Under the pieces are notes generated by a model. It was given only the letters and a program-made list of their open reading frames with translations, was not told the origin of the DNA and did no database searches. Both the position numbers and the translations under genes were made by a program. This document shows, one piece after another, positions 9,001-15,963 of a DNA stretch of 64,000 bases. Positions within the stretch are counted from its first letter, which is position 1, and every line of letters starts with the position of its first letter. This DNA is from Lachnospiraceae bacterium (lineage in GTDB: Bacteria > Bacillota > Clostridia > Lachnospirales > Lachnospiraceae): the NCBI GenBank assembly GCA_017465475.1, contig JAFTWC010000044.1:1-64000 (forward strand), in the 5' to 3' direction.

Positions 9001-10886
9001 TAAGACTCATTAAAGTGATAATAAGTATAGTTCGTACTCTGAACATTGGAAAGTCTTGCTGCAACACTGCCACCGGCAAAGGCATATTGTCCGATTTCCG
9101 TAACATAGTCTGCACCGTTAATCTTAACCAATGCGTTACATCCTGCAAAGGCACACTCTTCTATTCTTCTGACACTTGCCGGAATTGTGATTTCCAACAG
9201 AGTCGTATTATAGACGGTGTAACTACTTGCGGTATCGGTTCGGGTTACACTAAGAATCGTTCCGTATTCATCATAGTTATTCTGAATTCTGTTTGTAATG
9301 AAAGACACCTCACCATTACCCAATACGCCAAATTGATAACGGTTGTTGACACCGGAAGGTAAATATTGATAATATCCATACGAAGGTCTTTGATATACCT
9401 TCTGAGAATTCGTATTTATCATACCTCCGGTCAAAAAGGCATTTGTAACATACCAATCCATTGCACCTCCGATGGTTTCCACCGGATAGGTCGTTCCGTT
9501 ATAAGTGATGCTTTCCGGGAATGTAAGTTCCGTAATAAGCGCCGCTTGTGTGGCTACACTATAGCCATCATACATTTTCGGATGAACATAACAGGCACTC
9601 CCTGCTTCATCACGAAAATACCATTCATTCCCCTTTGCGTCGGTTCCGGTTAAATATGTTTGAACGCCGGAATTATTTTTCCAAAGAACATTATATCCAA
9701 TCTGAGTATAGAGATCTGTGTTCGGTTTAAATTTATCTATGGTCGGAAACAAGGAATCAATCGTATATCCCTTATCGGTTGTATAATAACGATAATTTTC
9801 CTGATAAGTATGCGTGGACATCGGAATTGGTGTGGGTGTAGGCATAGGGGTTGGTGTGGGCATCGGTGTGGGTGTTTCTTCAGATGGTAAGACTACTGTG
9901 GGTGTTACTCCAGGACTGGCTTTTTCGAAATGAGCAGTCATAGTGACGTTATAAGCAGGCATGATAAAAGAATCGGAATCCATTGTTCCGGTCCATCCTG
10001 TAAATTTCCATCCTGTATTCGCACCGGCCCATAAAGAAACACTCTCTCCTACAGAATAAGTACCGCCACCACCTGCAACACCACCGCTATCATCGGCAGG
10101 GTCAGTTAACACAGTTACCGTATAGGTAGGAATAGGAGTAACCGGTTCTGCTTTCGGAAGAAGCGCAGATGCATCAATCGGAGTGTCGAAATAGTTGGCA
10201 AAATTCTCCTTTGTTGTTTCGGCCCAACTTCCACCGGGATAAACTGCAGATACACCATTATCTCGTATGTCTTCTAAGGAAGTATGATGGTTCCATTCTT
10301 TCCATGTTCCATCGTCTTTCTTTTCTCTTGTGGTAAAAGTCTGACTGAAATACAACGTACCTTCTGTATTGCCATCTAAAACTTTGTCTAAGGCCATTTT
10401 GAAATCGACTGCGGGAATAGTAAATGTGGTTTGGATTTTATTCCCTTCTGCCGGATGGTCAACTCGTGTGGCATTTGAATCGTTGCTATTAAGTTCAAGT
10501 TGAACAAAGGAGTCTCTATCGGCTGTCGGGTTACCATTACTGTTTGTAGTTCCGAGGATAATGCTTGCCGTATCATAAGAGAAGGTTGCATCAGGCCTAT
10601 GTTCATAGGTTGTTGTTGCAACAAAGTTTCCGTCTTTATCAAATCCGTAGGAATATCCATCATCAGATTGATGAACAAGCGTGACATCGCCTACACCTTC
10701 GATATATATTGTACCAATACCTACAGTTCCTTTTGGTTCGGGCGTCGCTACGGTTGCAGGTGTGAGTGTCGCTCCTGCTGCATAAACAGGTGTAGACTTT
10801 TCAGATACCGGCATTATAGGAAGTAAGGATACAATTGTACCAAACAATGCTAAAAATGCCAGATTACGTTTCTTTTTATATTTCAT
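3024..10886 (-). CDS. Giant secreted BspA-type LRR / InlB-repeat surface protein
   Basis: A 2,620-residue exported protein. The N-terminal signal has a KYKKKR patch, a hydrophobic core and a likely cleavage after VYA. In order it shows a beta-sandwich-like N-terminal region, a divergent InlB/Flg_new_2 domain (about 255-330, ending MTAHFEK), a Pro/Thr linker near 345, BspA-type LRR_5 repeats (about 470-700, such as IPASVRRIEECAFAGC), a long region of repeated blades with 'DKNGN/DEDGN' turns resembling RCC1-like propellers (about 800-1400), and several Listeria-Bacteroides InlB repeats (about 1430-1850, FNGWNTRPDGTGT...LYAQW). A C-terminal region of unknown fold ends MSHGIY. I see no LPXTG signal, SLH or choline-binding repeats, so attachment is unexplained. 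The ATG at 10886 is preferred over 10901 because GGAGGG sits 7 nt upstream of it, inside the longer reading frame. Likely an adhesin or matrix protein. Confidence 0.85.
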   Translation of the reverse strand: MKYKKKRNLAFLALFGTIVSLLPIMPVSEKSTPVYAAGATLTPATVATPEPKGTVGIGTIYIEGVGDVTLVHQSDDGYSYGFDKDGNFVATTTYEHRPDATFSYDTASIILGTTNSNGNPTADRDSFVQLELNSNDSNATRVDHPAEGNKIQTTFTIPAVDFKMALDKVLDGNTEGTLYFSQTFTTREKKDDGTWKEWNHHTSLEDIRDNGVSAVYPGGSWAETTKENFANYFDTPIDASALLPKAEPVTPIPTYTVTVLTDPADDSGGVAGGGGTYSVGESVSLWAGANTGWKFTGWTGTMDSDSFIMPAYNVTMTAHFEKASPGVTPTVVLPSEETPTPMPTPTPMPTPTPIPMSTHTYQENYRYYTTDKGYTIDSLFPTIDKFKPNTDLYTQIGYNVLWKNNSGVQTYLTGTDAKGNEWYFRDEAGSACYVHPKMYDGYSVATQAALITELTFPESITYNGTTYPVETIGGAMDWYVTNAFLTGGMINTNSQKVYQRPSYGYYQYLPSGVNNRYQFGVLGNGEVSFITNRIQNNYDEYGTILSVTRTDTASSYTVYNTTLLEITIPASVRRIEECAFAGCNALVKINGADYVTEIGQYAFAGGSVAARLSNVQSTNYTYYHFNESYAITMPFTTRMSEYNQTRVLSAYLPFPTFGKLRLIQAHGFYGRENLRTVVLPAGLQHVEDGVFEKCKLYSIEVPNLTMTIEGDWTTLGSKGPVKKEERTILITEPDSSAMDYGLEYIAYYALRCGYDVTYINNFEPEETFTTRAELRENYTLVEQNMAASDYSSDGTISLDSEGNLWHTPYNAEIPTKIDLDGKVIGLERVPMTSASTNFKNYLTAYPELESYSAVPGDALHAYMENGEVYRLTGRTPTNVTSWEKLAVPIGSSSHQWSIIHSSYGDEDSSYNESSNSLYNSGRGGTQYLFYINSDGDIEYMEQGKYKQTGPSYSDYYGASDGQPYLEWDGFGDASPKKVTMPAGVKFQKIFTTDSQIGGGYDVVYESKYGKGTFGGSYQLICTTTASSILPTIYGVDTTGKCWVGYAQKSVTATGFGPFKNNRYSFAYNGASDFTEEFKASYAVSGADYVWVESDIMDLWTANHPYTDSILGLTSIDESNAYAIDKNGNFLLLAGEYPAVTRTVIASGDFVFHKATEDSAYLYLFDKNGTYWLTSPKISMTHYFGRDQISYVTDATYDSSASFAPVSLGDVVPNYFFGTSSGTSNTKFITHTSNTSNHTVVTIKDSENRYWQLCMAKDCSPTPQVLYNPEQRIIKSQHGNFNGDPFFAYLLENGEIWLLYAGNHSYSMTYEGFSYEQFYFYSVLGPNKYGTNTSPVKVSGNHKFVDMMMCLNYGGTTHGAYPKMFSLAMDEDGNVYRTGYTTGEGGLLDDQKYDGFIRTDNIDWNGAYKTYISRSTSSEEVSREIPIFAGYHYEDTLYGCMFQRENHVFLNWNQEQDNRGVLLYPGDTLEISGPTTLYAQWEPVCNKIRYHPNGGSGSLMEDTVTTPPAGNKVTLRKNSYYMGGYTFNGWNTRPDGTGTSYADEAEFMMKNGTTILYAQWKKLDKYTIKVAENEEDVRPVTISSQKNLEYNQMYRIPNALADRTCTVGYKINGDTYQTLHGMSTTPKWVTSQPFTEEYTKAVQKFLHWMLYEEEEVNVKYNYLHKFYLPGSKANQMTRNPSYASVLFPLWSGKDSEVKLPSIQCDGYSLIGWSESATDKDENFVYAPEGSGYLYKPRKDNTVLYAHYEPREYKIELMAEADGAAQEDIIQEQKTVWMTFDKVLPSVIPPESSVYTFMGYYDKLDEAGLPAEDATMYYGADGNPALDESGNPLVWRIYDRSIMKLYAYWSEEPYGTVTEPEEPIVVQGGETDAMVQLYADDRNPATGAETDELPYYVADYVTEEGATEKGAIPSTEPIAVHAKTKACIVSCRFEQKSGVEMIRAHVTVPYRTQYENPKDGSLVVSERKTKTVQVLVPKAWSYWELAEGGVYFPEKVVVKNKSLAGESIELPVQWNTSDATKKPEYEVTVYGEKEQHISFDSYDEDGTPSMYVTVAGEEYIVSSVPGQMPAVDKQLLAAAKKAARKEPVQLTVRSDEVKVAGVTLLSDEPSADGNGAKPQQEVMDSFREIIPETAYSQIYCSGILLDSAIANGRYETESYAIYRLAEQNTGETVTKSITVTENDAEMGAIEGWDTIEVPIEKTNEINIHTPVICLPELAGNHEELYQGKELPEDGSILVLDEEGRYSEFILFVNNTGYHSEKRGYKERNYAEFLAKKDGNVRNEVCFPFDVWLDTGNDNIKENDCLIPTGEWYVLGAEKQRFYLPVMIKEGSYEFVFRSVAVNGEEKESSSEWVRNTKEENYVAENRLKVYVVGRLFGFVVTGINGTEAWDEVTKQGLCYTVGPKPPEYSLRDTLPLRKGVHPVYRNLGGLPRGGTLSFSVKSVGVLCGEGATVQAEPHLFTVENGCYREVDVYYEEETEKGTILRQWNPEEQRLFLEGREEKTGMWQWNGVFTLPKKLYVTEKGTDVWSYRKLHGLSFTESFWLEDCELMLRFALQLKTSKKELLYYGMIPEEIVNNIWKIEAEVSYREDYDKRNFQIFGGETAVIYPGESISVGQMSHGIY

Positions 10887-10909
10887 ACGATTTCCCTCCA
10901 TTTCTTGGA

Positions 10910-10938
10910 ATTATAAAAAAGGTATAGTTTTTTGTACA
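10910..10938 (-). promoter_or_regulatory. Promoter of the giant surface-protein gene
   Basis: On the minus strand TGTACA (10933-10938) and TATAAT (10910-10915) are 17 bp apart, 24 bp or more upstream of the ATG at 10886. An inverted repeat AGGTATA-N12-TATACCT (10920-10945) covers the spacer and the -35 box, suggesting repression or other control by a dimeric regulator. Confidence 0.6.
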
Positions 10939-11078
10939 TATACCTATTAGTTAATTTTATGGTTAAGTTTTTGTGTTGTTAATGGGAGAATGAAAGAATT
11001 TTTGAAAAAAGGATACTTTCCGGCCAATAGCTCCGATGACTTGATGGTTGCTTACAACATACTGATTTGCAGAAAATA

Positions 11079-11106
11079 TGGGAATATACATTTCTGTATA
11101 TTCCCA
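11079..11106. terminator. Intrinsic terminator after the PemK/MazF-like gene
   Basis: A perfect 12-bp stem TGGGAATATACA with a TTTC loop lies in the 324-bp gap between the giant gene and the toxin-like gene. On the minus strand it is followed by TATTTTC. It sits about 105 bp past the stop at 11211. The rest of the gap holds only the promoter of the giant gene. Confidence 0.7.
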
Positions 11107-11210
11107 TTTGAAAAAAGCCTTTTACAGCCAAATGCTCTGACGAGCTTGATAACACATTTCTATAATATGATTATAGACTCTGTTTTAATGAATGTCAATC
11201 CCCAAATCCA

Positions 11211-11624
11211 TTATTTTGATGATTTCCGCAAATCCAAATGTTTTACTAAACATTGATTGATATCCTCTATTTTTGTTGGATTGAGTTTTGAACCATCTCC
11301 TTCAATCGGTAAAACCGTAACCTTTTCGCCGTATACATTACTTGAAAAACCTTGAACTATAACAACTAAATGATTATCACTCAACTCGCTTCCTGCATTT
11401 TGAGTAATTTGTGCATTATATATTTCACCCTTGAATACTTTTATCGGATGGTACTTTTTGACATGTGAATCACGTGATTTTCTACTTTCGATTGATTTTT
11501 CATCTATCTCGCAGATTTTTGGAATCTGTCTTACGCAAGCAATTATCTTATCTACATTGCTATTTGTGATGATTTGAGTCACATCGTTCACATGACTAAA
11601 ATACTGCTTTAGTCTATCTATCAT
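11211..11624 (-). CDS. PemK/MazF-like toxin domain protein, no antitoxin seen
   Basis: The 137-residue product has a helical N-terminus (about 1-65) followed by a PemK/MazF-like beta-barrel: FKGEIYNAQITQNAGSELS, then NHLVVIVQGFSSN and a VTVLPIEGD strand. These match the GDI/GSE..G..HPVVIIQ pattern of MazF-family endoribonucleases found as single genes in clostridia. The usual C-terminal helix (S.L...QI.TIDK.RL) is not visible: the frame ends LRKSSK. Another frame continues EIIKIMDLGIDIH after the same point, so a truncation or frameshift is possible. The start at 11624 follows GGGAGG; the longer frame begins at 11657. No antitoxin-like gene is adjacent on either side. MazF members cleave mRNA at short motifs, but activity here is unproven. 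Confidence 0.55.
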   Translation of the reverse strand: MIDRLKQYFSHVNDVTQIITNSNVDKIIACVRQIPKICEIDEKSIESRKSRDSHVKKYHPIKVFKGEIYNAQITQNAGSELSDNHLVVIVQGFSSNVYGEKVTVLPIEGDGSKLNPTKIEDINQCLVKHLDLRKSSK

Positions 11625-11698
11625 TTTTCCTCCCATTAATTTACGATTGTAAAACAAACTCCCCCTATAAATAGGAGTGACAGTATTATACTTCGCCT

Positions 11699-13066
11699 TT
11701 ATTCTACATTAATAACATCTGCAGATTCTAAATCAATCCACATACATGGACGAATACCTTGTTCATCAACAACTTGGTCATTACACATTGAGTTTTTATA
11801 CATCGTACATGCATTATGAGAATATGCATAAGAATCCGTTCTTAAAAACCACTCAACAAAGTCTTTATCAGGCATATCTCCATGAATGAGTTTTGCATAA
11901 TCCGTAGCACTGGTTGTGATGGAGTCTTTGTAGAAATAATCGTAAAGTGTTTCCCCAGTTCCCATTACTGTAGAGGTTCTTTCTTTTAAATAATACTTTC
12001 GGATTTCTTCTTCACTCATAACATAAATACATTCCTTCGTATCCGGCCCAGAAAGACTTTCTCCTCTCATTCTTTCAGGAATCTCGATATCTCTAATATG
12101 TGCCGGATTCTTTACCGTACTCTTAAGGATATTCTGTCGTTCCTCTTTCGTAAAAGATGTGGTATAAAAATAATCATTTAGCCATTCTCTTAAAGAACTA
12201 TCTATCCAAAGAGCTTTCGTTCTGTTTGTATCCTTTCGATTATCATCTTCATAGAACTGTTTGGAGTCAATGATATACTCTGTCATTACAAAGGCAGTAT
12301 TATCTTTAATATCCACAACTGTCCATTCTATCGGTTCATAAATGAAATACTTATATTCATATGGTTGACTATTCTCATAATCCCACCATTCCGGATATGT
12401 ATTTTCCCATGTAGCAATTAATGGACCAAATGCATACATTTCATTCTGACCTGTCCATTTACGTTTGATTTCTTCGGACCTTAAAACTCGCTTAATTCGC
12501 TTATCTCCCACCATTGCAATATTATTCTCATCATAATTTGCATTGATAACATCAGCCGTTAATTCATCTACCGTAATTTCAGTCTTCGGATGTTCTCCAA
12601 AAAGGAAATTATCACCAATTCCGATTCCTTTAATGGCTGCCGGAGTCGGAGTAGGTTTCGGAGTGGCAGTCGGCTTTGGTGTAGGGGTATTCGTAGGCTT
12701 TGGAGTAGCCGTTGGCTTAGGAGTAGGTGTATTTGTCGGAACCGGTGTAGGTGTTGGTTCCGGTGTAGGTGTATTGGTTGGTTCCGGCGTAGCAGTCGGT
12801 TCAGGAGTTGCTGTAGGCTCCGGAGTCGGAGTTGGTGTAGATGTTACCGGAACCATGGTAGGAGTCGGCATAAGAGTCGGTTCCAATACTTCCGTAATCA
12901 ATGGCATTTCTGTAGGAGTCGGCATCTCTGTCGGAAGTACTTCCTTCGTCGGAGCTACTGTGGGAGATGTCATTACAGGAGTATTTGGCTGTGTTCCTGC
13001 ACATCCGGTAAATAATAAAGTTATAAGTAATAAAACTGTCATTCGTTTTGTCTTTTTCATAAGCAT
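11699..13066 (-). CDS. Lipoprotein with Pro/Thr repeat stalk and DUF6273 domain
   Basis: The 455-residue precursor has a type II signal (KKTKRMTVLLLITLLFTGC), with lipobox LFTGC placing a lipidated cysteine near residue 22. About residues 35-145 are a degenerate six-residue repeat of the type TPTPEP/TATPKP, which forms an extended wall-spanning stalk. The C-terminal domain (about 150-455) contains EPIEWTVVDIKDNTAFVMTEY, SSLREWLNDYFYTTSFTKEE and a final RPCMWIDL, which are hallmarks of DUF6273, a Clostridia surface domain of unknown function. The ATG at 13066 is chosen because AAAGGA lies 6 nt upstream. It has its own promoter at 13103-13131. Together with the giant protein and the pilus operon it forms a surface-display region. 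Confidence 0.85.
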   Translation of the reverse strand: MLMKKTKRMTVLLLITLLFTGCAGTQPNTPVMTSPTVAPTKEVLPTEMPTPTEMPLITEVLEPTLMPTPTMVPVTSTPTPTPEPTATPEPTATPEPTNTPTPEPTPTPVPTNTPTPKPTATPKPTNTPTPKPTATPKPTPTPAAIKGIGIGDNFLFGEHPKTEITVDELTADVINANYDENNIAMVGDKRIKRVLRSEEIKRKWTGQNEMYAFGPLIATWENTYPEWWDYENSQPYEYKYFIYEPIEWTVVDIKDNTAFVMTEYIIDSKQFYEDDNRKDTNRTKALWIDSSLREWLNDYFYTTSFTKEERQNILKSTVKNPAHIRDIEIPERMRGESLSGPDTKECIYVMSEEEIRKYYLKERTSTVMGTGETLYDYFYKDSITTSATDYAKLIHGDMPDKDFVEWFLRTDSYAYSHNACTMYKNSMCNDQVVDEQGIRPCMWIDLESADVINVE

Positions 13067-13102
13067 TCCATTTCCTTTATTTTTATTCACTTTTCATGTC
13101 AC

Positions 13103-13131
13103 ATTATATCCCATATTTTACAGTCTGTAAA
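13103..13131 (-). promoter_or_regulatory. Promoter of the DUF6273 lipoprotein gene
   Basis: On the minus strand TTTACA (13126-13131) and TATAAT (13103-13108) are 17 bp apart, about 37 bp upstream of the start at 13066. It separates this gene from the pilus operon, which ends at 13194. Confidence 0.75.
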
Positions 13132-13193
13132 GTTCATATTTCATTTTTTAACTATTCCTATTATATTCAATTATCAATGTACAGCTTCCGTAA

Positions 13194-13952
13194 TTATTTC
13201 ATACAACTTTCACAAGGCATAGCACCATCTTGTGCACTTTCCTTTTGAGTTGCATAATATGCCACCACTTTCTTTTGCCCTACGCATTCACAAAAAGCAA
13301 AATGACAGTAATTATCTTCCGTCACATAGTAGCCCGTATCTCCGATTCCCGTCGCTGCGTATAAAAATGTGGGATGTTCTGCTGATAGTCTGTTCACAAC
13401 AGGCGGAGCATACAGCGCAAACACACACGGTGGTTCCAGGCTTTGCTCCCAAACACTGTTTCCGGAAGGCTCCATCCGATAGTTCTTCGTGCAGCCACTA
13501 TGTTGCCTCAAATATTCTGCCAATACCTCTTCTGTTTCCCGAAAGAAGCAATCCGGTATGCCCCCGTCCTCATCTAATGTCTTTACAGTCCATCCGTACC
13601 CATCTCCCGGCACATAACGATACACATAGTAGCCTTCTTCATCAAAGATAACGAGACAGGGAATTCGTTCTTTCCATATTTCCCATGCCGTCACATCCGC
13701 AGTCCCATCATGAATCACTCCCATAGTTTGAAAAAACACCTCTTTGGCTTCTTCCAATTTTCTTTGTGATATCTGTCTTGTTCCTTCAGCAAACACAACC
13801 TCTGTTACCGCATTTACCGCCTCTACAAGGCATCCGTATTCCGACTTTTTTACACTTTCACTTTGCATCTTTGTCACAATTTGTACCCTTGCCGTAACAA
13901 ACAATCCTCCGGCGATAATGATAAAAAACAATGCAAAATGATACAACTTCAC
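13194..13952 (-). CDS. Membrane-anchored protein of the Tad-like operon, last gene
   Basis: A 252-residue protein with one N-terminal membrane helix (FALFFIIIAGGLFVTARVQIV) and an extracytoplasmic remainder containing many aromatic residues and a C-terminal cysteine pair (PCESC). The topology resembles pseudopilin or TadE/F-like minor pilins, but I do not recognise a named domain. It starts with GTG, and the first two bases of the preceding gene's stop overlap it (GTGA), so translation is coupled. As the final gene of the Tad-like operon it is probably a minor subunit or assembly factor. Function is inferred from context only. Confidence 0.6.
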   Translation of the reverse strand: MKLYHFALFFIIIAGGLFVTARVQIVTKMQSESVKKSEYGCLVEAVNAVTEVVFAEGTRQISQRKLEEAKEVFFQTMGVIHDGTADVTAWEIWKERIPCLVIFDEEGYYVYRYVPGDGYGWTVKTLDEDGGIPDCFFRETEEVLAEYLRQHSGCTKNYRMEPSGNSVWEQSLEPPCVFALYAPPVVNRLSAEHPTFLYAATGIGDTGYYVTEDNYCHFAFCECVGQKKVVAYYATQKESAQDGAMPCESCMK

Positions 13953-14389
13953 GAACTACCGCCTCCTGTTCTTACGCAAGTAAAATATACCGTCGGTATC
14001 CGGTTCACCACAATGGTCAGCCATACACGATCCCCTGCCTGCAAAACAAACTGACCGCTTTCTTCCACTTGTCTCTCGATTTCCTCCGTGTCCTTTACAT
14101 AACAGCACTCCGTAATTTCTCCTTCTTTACCATAGGGTTCAAACAAAAAACGTTCTCTCTTTATCGAATACCCGTCACAACCGATTTGATTCAATGCTCG
14201 TCCCAGCTCCTTCCACACCGGCTGTGTTATCTCGCCTGCCGTACTGACACATTTCAAGAAATGTTCTCCTGCCTGTCCTGCAAGCATCACCTCCGACATT
14301 CGTTTTCCTCCTCCGTAATACAAAAGAGGCACCAAAAACAGAATCGCAATCGCTCCCAACAAATCTACCGTTTTTTCCAATGCATTCAT
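13949..14389 (-). CDS. Small membrane/pilin-like protein of the Tad-like operon
   Basis: A 146-residue product starting MNALEKTVDLLGAIAILFLVPLLYYGGGKR: a short cytoplasmic tail, one hydrophobic helix and a positively charged stop, then about 115 exposed residues. This is the layout of TadE/TadF-like minor pilins. The ATG at 14389 overlaps the upstream TGA (ATGA), which favours it over the longer frame starting at 14437. No catalytic motif is visible. A cysteine pair (ECCYVK) in the exposed part could form a disulfide. Confidence 0.6.
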   Translation of the reverse strand: MNALEKTVDLLGAIAILFLVPLLYYGGGKRMSEVMLAGQAGEHFLKCVSTAGEITQPVWKELGRALNQIGCDGYSIKRERFLFEPYGKEGEITECCYVKDTEEIERQVEESGQFVLQAGDRVWLTIVVNRIPTVYFTCVRTGGGSS

Positions 14390-14814
14390 CCGATTCTGCC
14401 TCCCGCGAAATAAAGCCCCCCGCCGCCATACAGCCATTGCTCTATTGTCTTCTTTTCTTTTTCCGTTACAACAAGCCGGATATAGCTTCCTTCCGAAAGC
14501 CTTTGTCCGTACCGGATTTCATCAAGTTCCGCAAACAAATATCGTTCTTTCCTTTCACCTTCGAAACTTCTTCGCTCCAACACCGTAAGCTCTGTCTCAT
14601 ATGTTCCGAGCCGTCCAAGCTCATTTAAAAATACATTCCATTCCGTTTCCGAAATCATCTGATTCTTAAGAGTACGTTGAATAAACGCATTACTGATACT
14701 TTGCACCGTTTCGTTTTTTTGCTGTCCTATAGATGCGGTTTCATAAAACACAATACATACTACCAGACCTACCATTGCACACATCAATGAAATCATACGT
14801 CCGAATGCTTCCAT
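14386..14814 (-). CDS. Small membrane/pilin-like protein of the Tad-like operon
   Basis: A 142-residue product beginning MEAFGRMISLMCAMVGLVVCIVFYETASI, a short head, one membrane helix and a roughly 110-residue exposed domain ending GGGGLYFAGGRIG. The start at 14814 is preferred because GGAGG lies just upstream, overlapping the stop of the 54-aa gene. The longer frame would need a TTG start. It resembles neighbouring small proteins in size and topology, so I take it as a minor pilin or membrane-tethered assembly protein. No named family recognised. Confidence 0.6.
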   Translation of the reverse strand: MEAFGRMISLMCAMVGLVVCIVFYETASIGQQKNETVQSISNAFIQRTLKNQMISETEWNVFLNELGRLGTYETELTVLERRSFEGERKERYLFAELDEIRYGQRLSEGSYIRLVVTEKEKKTIEQWLYGGGGLYFAGGRIG

Positions 14815-14815
14815 T

Positions 14816-14980
14816 TTATCCTCCGCTTTCTTCAAACAAAATCATTTGCTCCGGACATATTCCCACACACTCCAACTGTTTACAGAATGCTCCGTGCAAC
14901 CATAAAAGCAGAATTACCGCTCCGCAAAACAAGACACCGGAAAATGCAACTTCCAATGCATGCTCTATCCCTTCTGTCAT
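14816..14980 (-). CDS. 54-residue membrane protein of the Tad-like operon
   Basis: A short frame reads MTEGIEHALEVAFSGVLFC, continues as a hydrophobic helix to about residue 30, and ends EESGG. GGAG lies 5 nt before the ATG. It lies within the operon between the second Flp1-like gene and the next membrane protein, leaving a 36-bp upstream gap, and its TAA is 1 bp from the next ATG. Size and single helix suit a Flp-type major pilin or a small assembly peptide, but the usual Flp glutamate at the start of the helix is not clear, and cysteines at 19, 33, 38 and 42 are unusual. It would be missed by length cut-offs. Confidence 0.6.
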   Translation of the reverse strand: MTEGIEHALEVAFSGVLFCGAVILLLWLHGAFCKQLECVGICPEQMILFEESGG

Positions 14981-15016
14981 GCCTTCTCCACACACTCCTT
15001 CCCATTACAGTCACAT

Positions 15017-15472
15017 TTATTGTTGTTCAAATACAATCTGTACAATAATTCCGTTCTTATCTTTCACAACGCCGCCTAAAAACACCGCTCTGGAATTAAT
15101 ATAGCCGTCGCTTCCTTTCTCATCCGAAGGTAACTCTTTGCTTTCTTTTAACAGCTTCATTTCCTCCGGATTCCAGGTTTCATATACATATCCTTTCTCT
15201 ACACCGTCTCCGGTAATCACCTTGATCTGCACATATTCCTTGGAAGTGATGCTGTTTTCAATCAAACGTCGTACTTCCGCTCCCGATACCAACAATCCGT
15301 CATACATGGATTTTCCTAAATCCTGATATTCACTCATAGTAGTGTTAAACTGAGCAAATGCACTGCTTGCCTGTGCCTTCCCTTCTCGTGTATTCTGAAA
15401 TGCCAGTCCCGCCACAATACATGTAATAATAATACCCGCTGCAATCAAAAGCGCCTTTAATCCGTTATTCAT
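15017..15472 (-). CDS. Pilin-like protein, second of a tandem paralogous pair
   Basis: The 151-residue product begins MNNGLKALLIAAGIIITCIVAGLAFQNTREGKA and continues with an exposed domain containing YDGLLVSGAEVRRLIENS. It is clearly a paralogue of the gene immediately upstream (same NHGLKA start, ITCIV helix, MYDG.TV.G.EV segment). I know similar proteins from Lachnospiraceae Tad-like clusters, where they are usually unnamed. One N-terminal helix with a class III pilin-like layout suggests a pilus subunit or anchor. The gap to the upstream paralogue is 2 bp. Confidence 0.65.
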   Translation of the reverse strand: MNNGLKALLIAAGIIITCIVAGLAFQNTREGKAQASSAFAQFNTTMSEYQDLGKSMYDGLLVSGAEVRRLIENSITSKEYVQIKVITGDGVEKGYVYETWNPEEMKLLKESKELPSDEKGSDGYINSRAVFLGGVVKDKNGIIVQIVFEQQ

Positions 15473-15474
15473 CG

Positions 15475-15912
15475 TTATATCTCCTCCGTCTCCCCGTCTT
15501 TTCTGAAAATAAGTTCCACTATTACATCATTTTCATTTCTGATAATTTCTCCCGTATACCGTTCCGTAGGTGCTATATAATGCACACTCCCCGGTTGTTT
15601 TACTGCCTCTGCATCTTCCTTATTCTTGTAGGTAGCTTTACGATTCTCCCGAATAACGGTTACCCATATACCGGTGTCCTTCATTGTTAACTCCCGTTTC
15701 ATTAGGTTTAGTACATCTGTCCCATACACCGTAACCCCGTCATACTTTGTATAATCCTGTTCCTCTATGGCTACCCGGTATTGGTGAAGCTCGTCCACCA
15801 TATGATTTCCGATTTGCTTTGCTTCCCGTGCCATAGAAAAACCCAGACTTACAACAATACACGTAATTATGGTAGATGCCGCCAGCAAAAAGGCTTTTAA
15901 TCCATGATTCAA
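15475..15912 (-). CDS. Pilin-like protein, first of a tandem paralogous pair
   Basis: A 145-residue product starting MNHGLKAFLLAASTIITCIVVSLGFSMAREAKQ, with one membrane helix and an exposed domain containing YDGVTVYGTDVLNLMKRE. It aligns by eye over its length with the following gene, showing an old tandem duplication. It follows the TadB/C-like membrane protein by 51 bp, the usual place for pilin genes in Tad operons. The conserved D/E G-tv-G segment may be the subunit core. Function is inferred from topology and position. Confidence 0.65.
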   Translation of the reverse strand: MNHGLKAFLLAASTIITCIVVSLGFSMAREAKQIGNHMVDELHQYRVAIEEQDYTKYDGVTVYGTDVLNLMKRELTMKDTGIWVTVIRENRKATYKNKEDAEAVKQPGSVHYIAPTERYTGEIIRNENDVIVELIFRKDGETEEI

Positions 15913-15963
15913 CCAATCCCCCGCTTTCTTATTATTTTTTGCCTGATATCAAGTTCATTGACT

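Noticed and set aside
12543-13130. Plus-strand frame rich in Gly-Val repeats opposite the lipoprotein
   Set aside because: It is the antisense reading of the Pro/Thr repeat codons and has no ribosome site or promoter.
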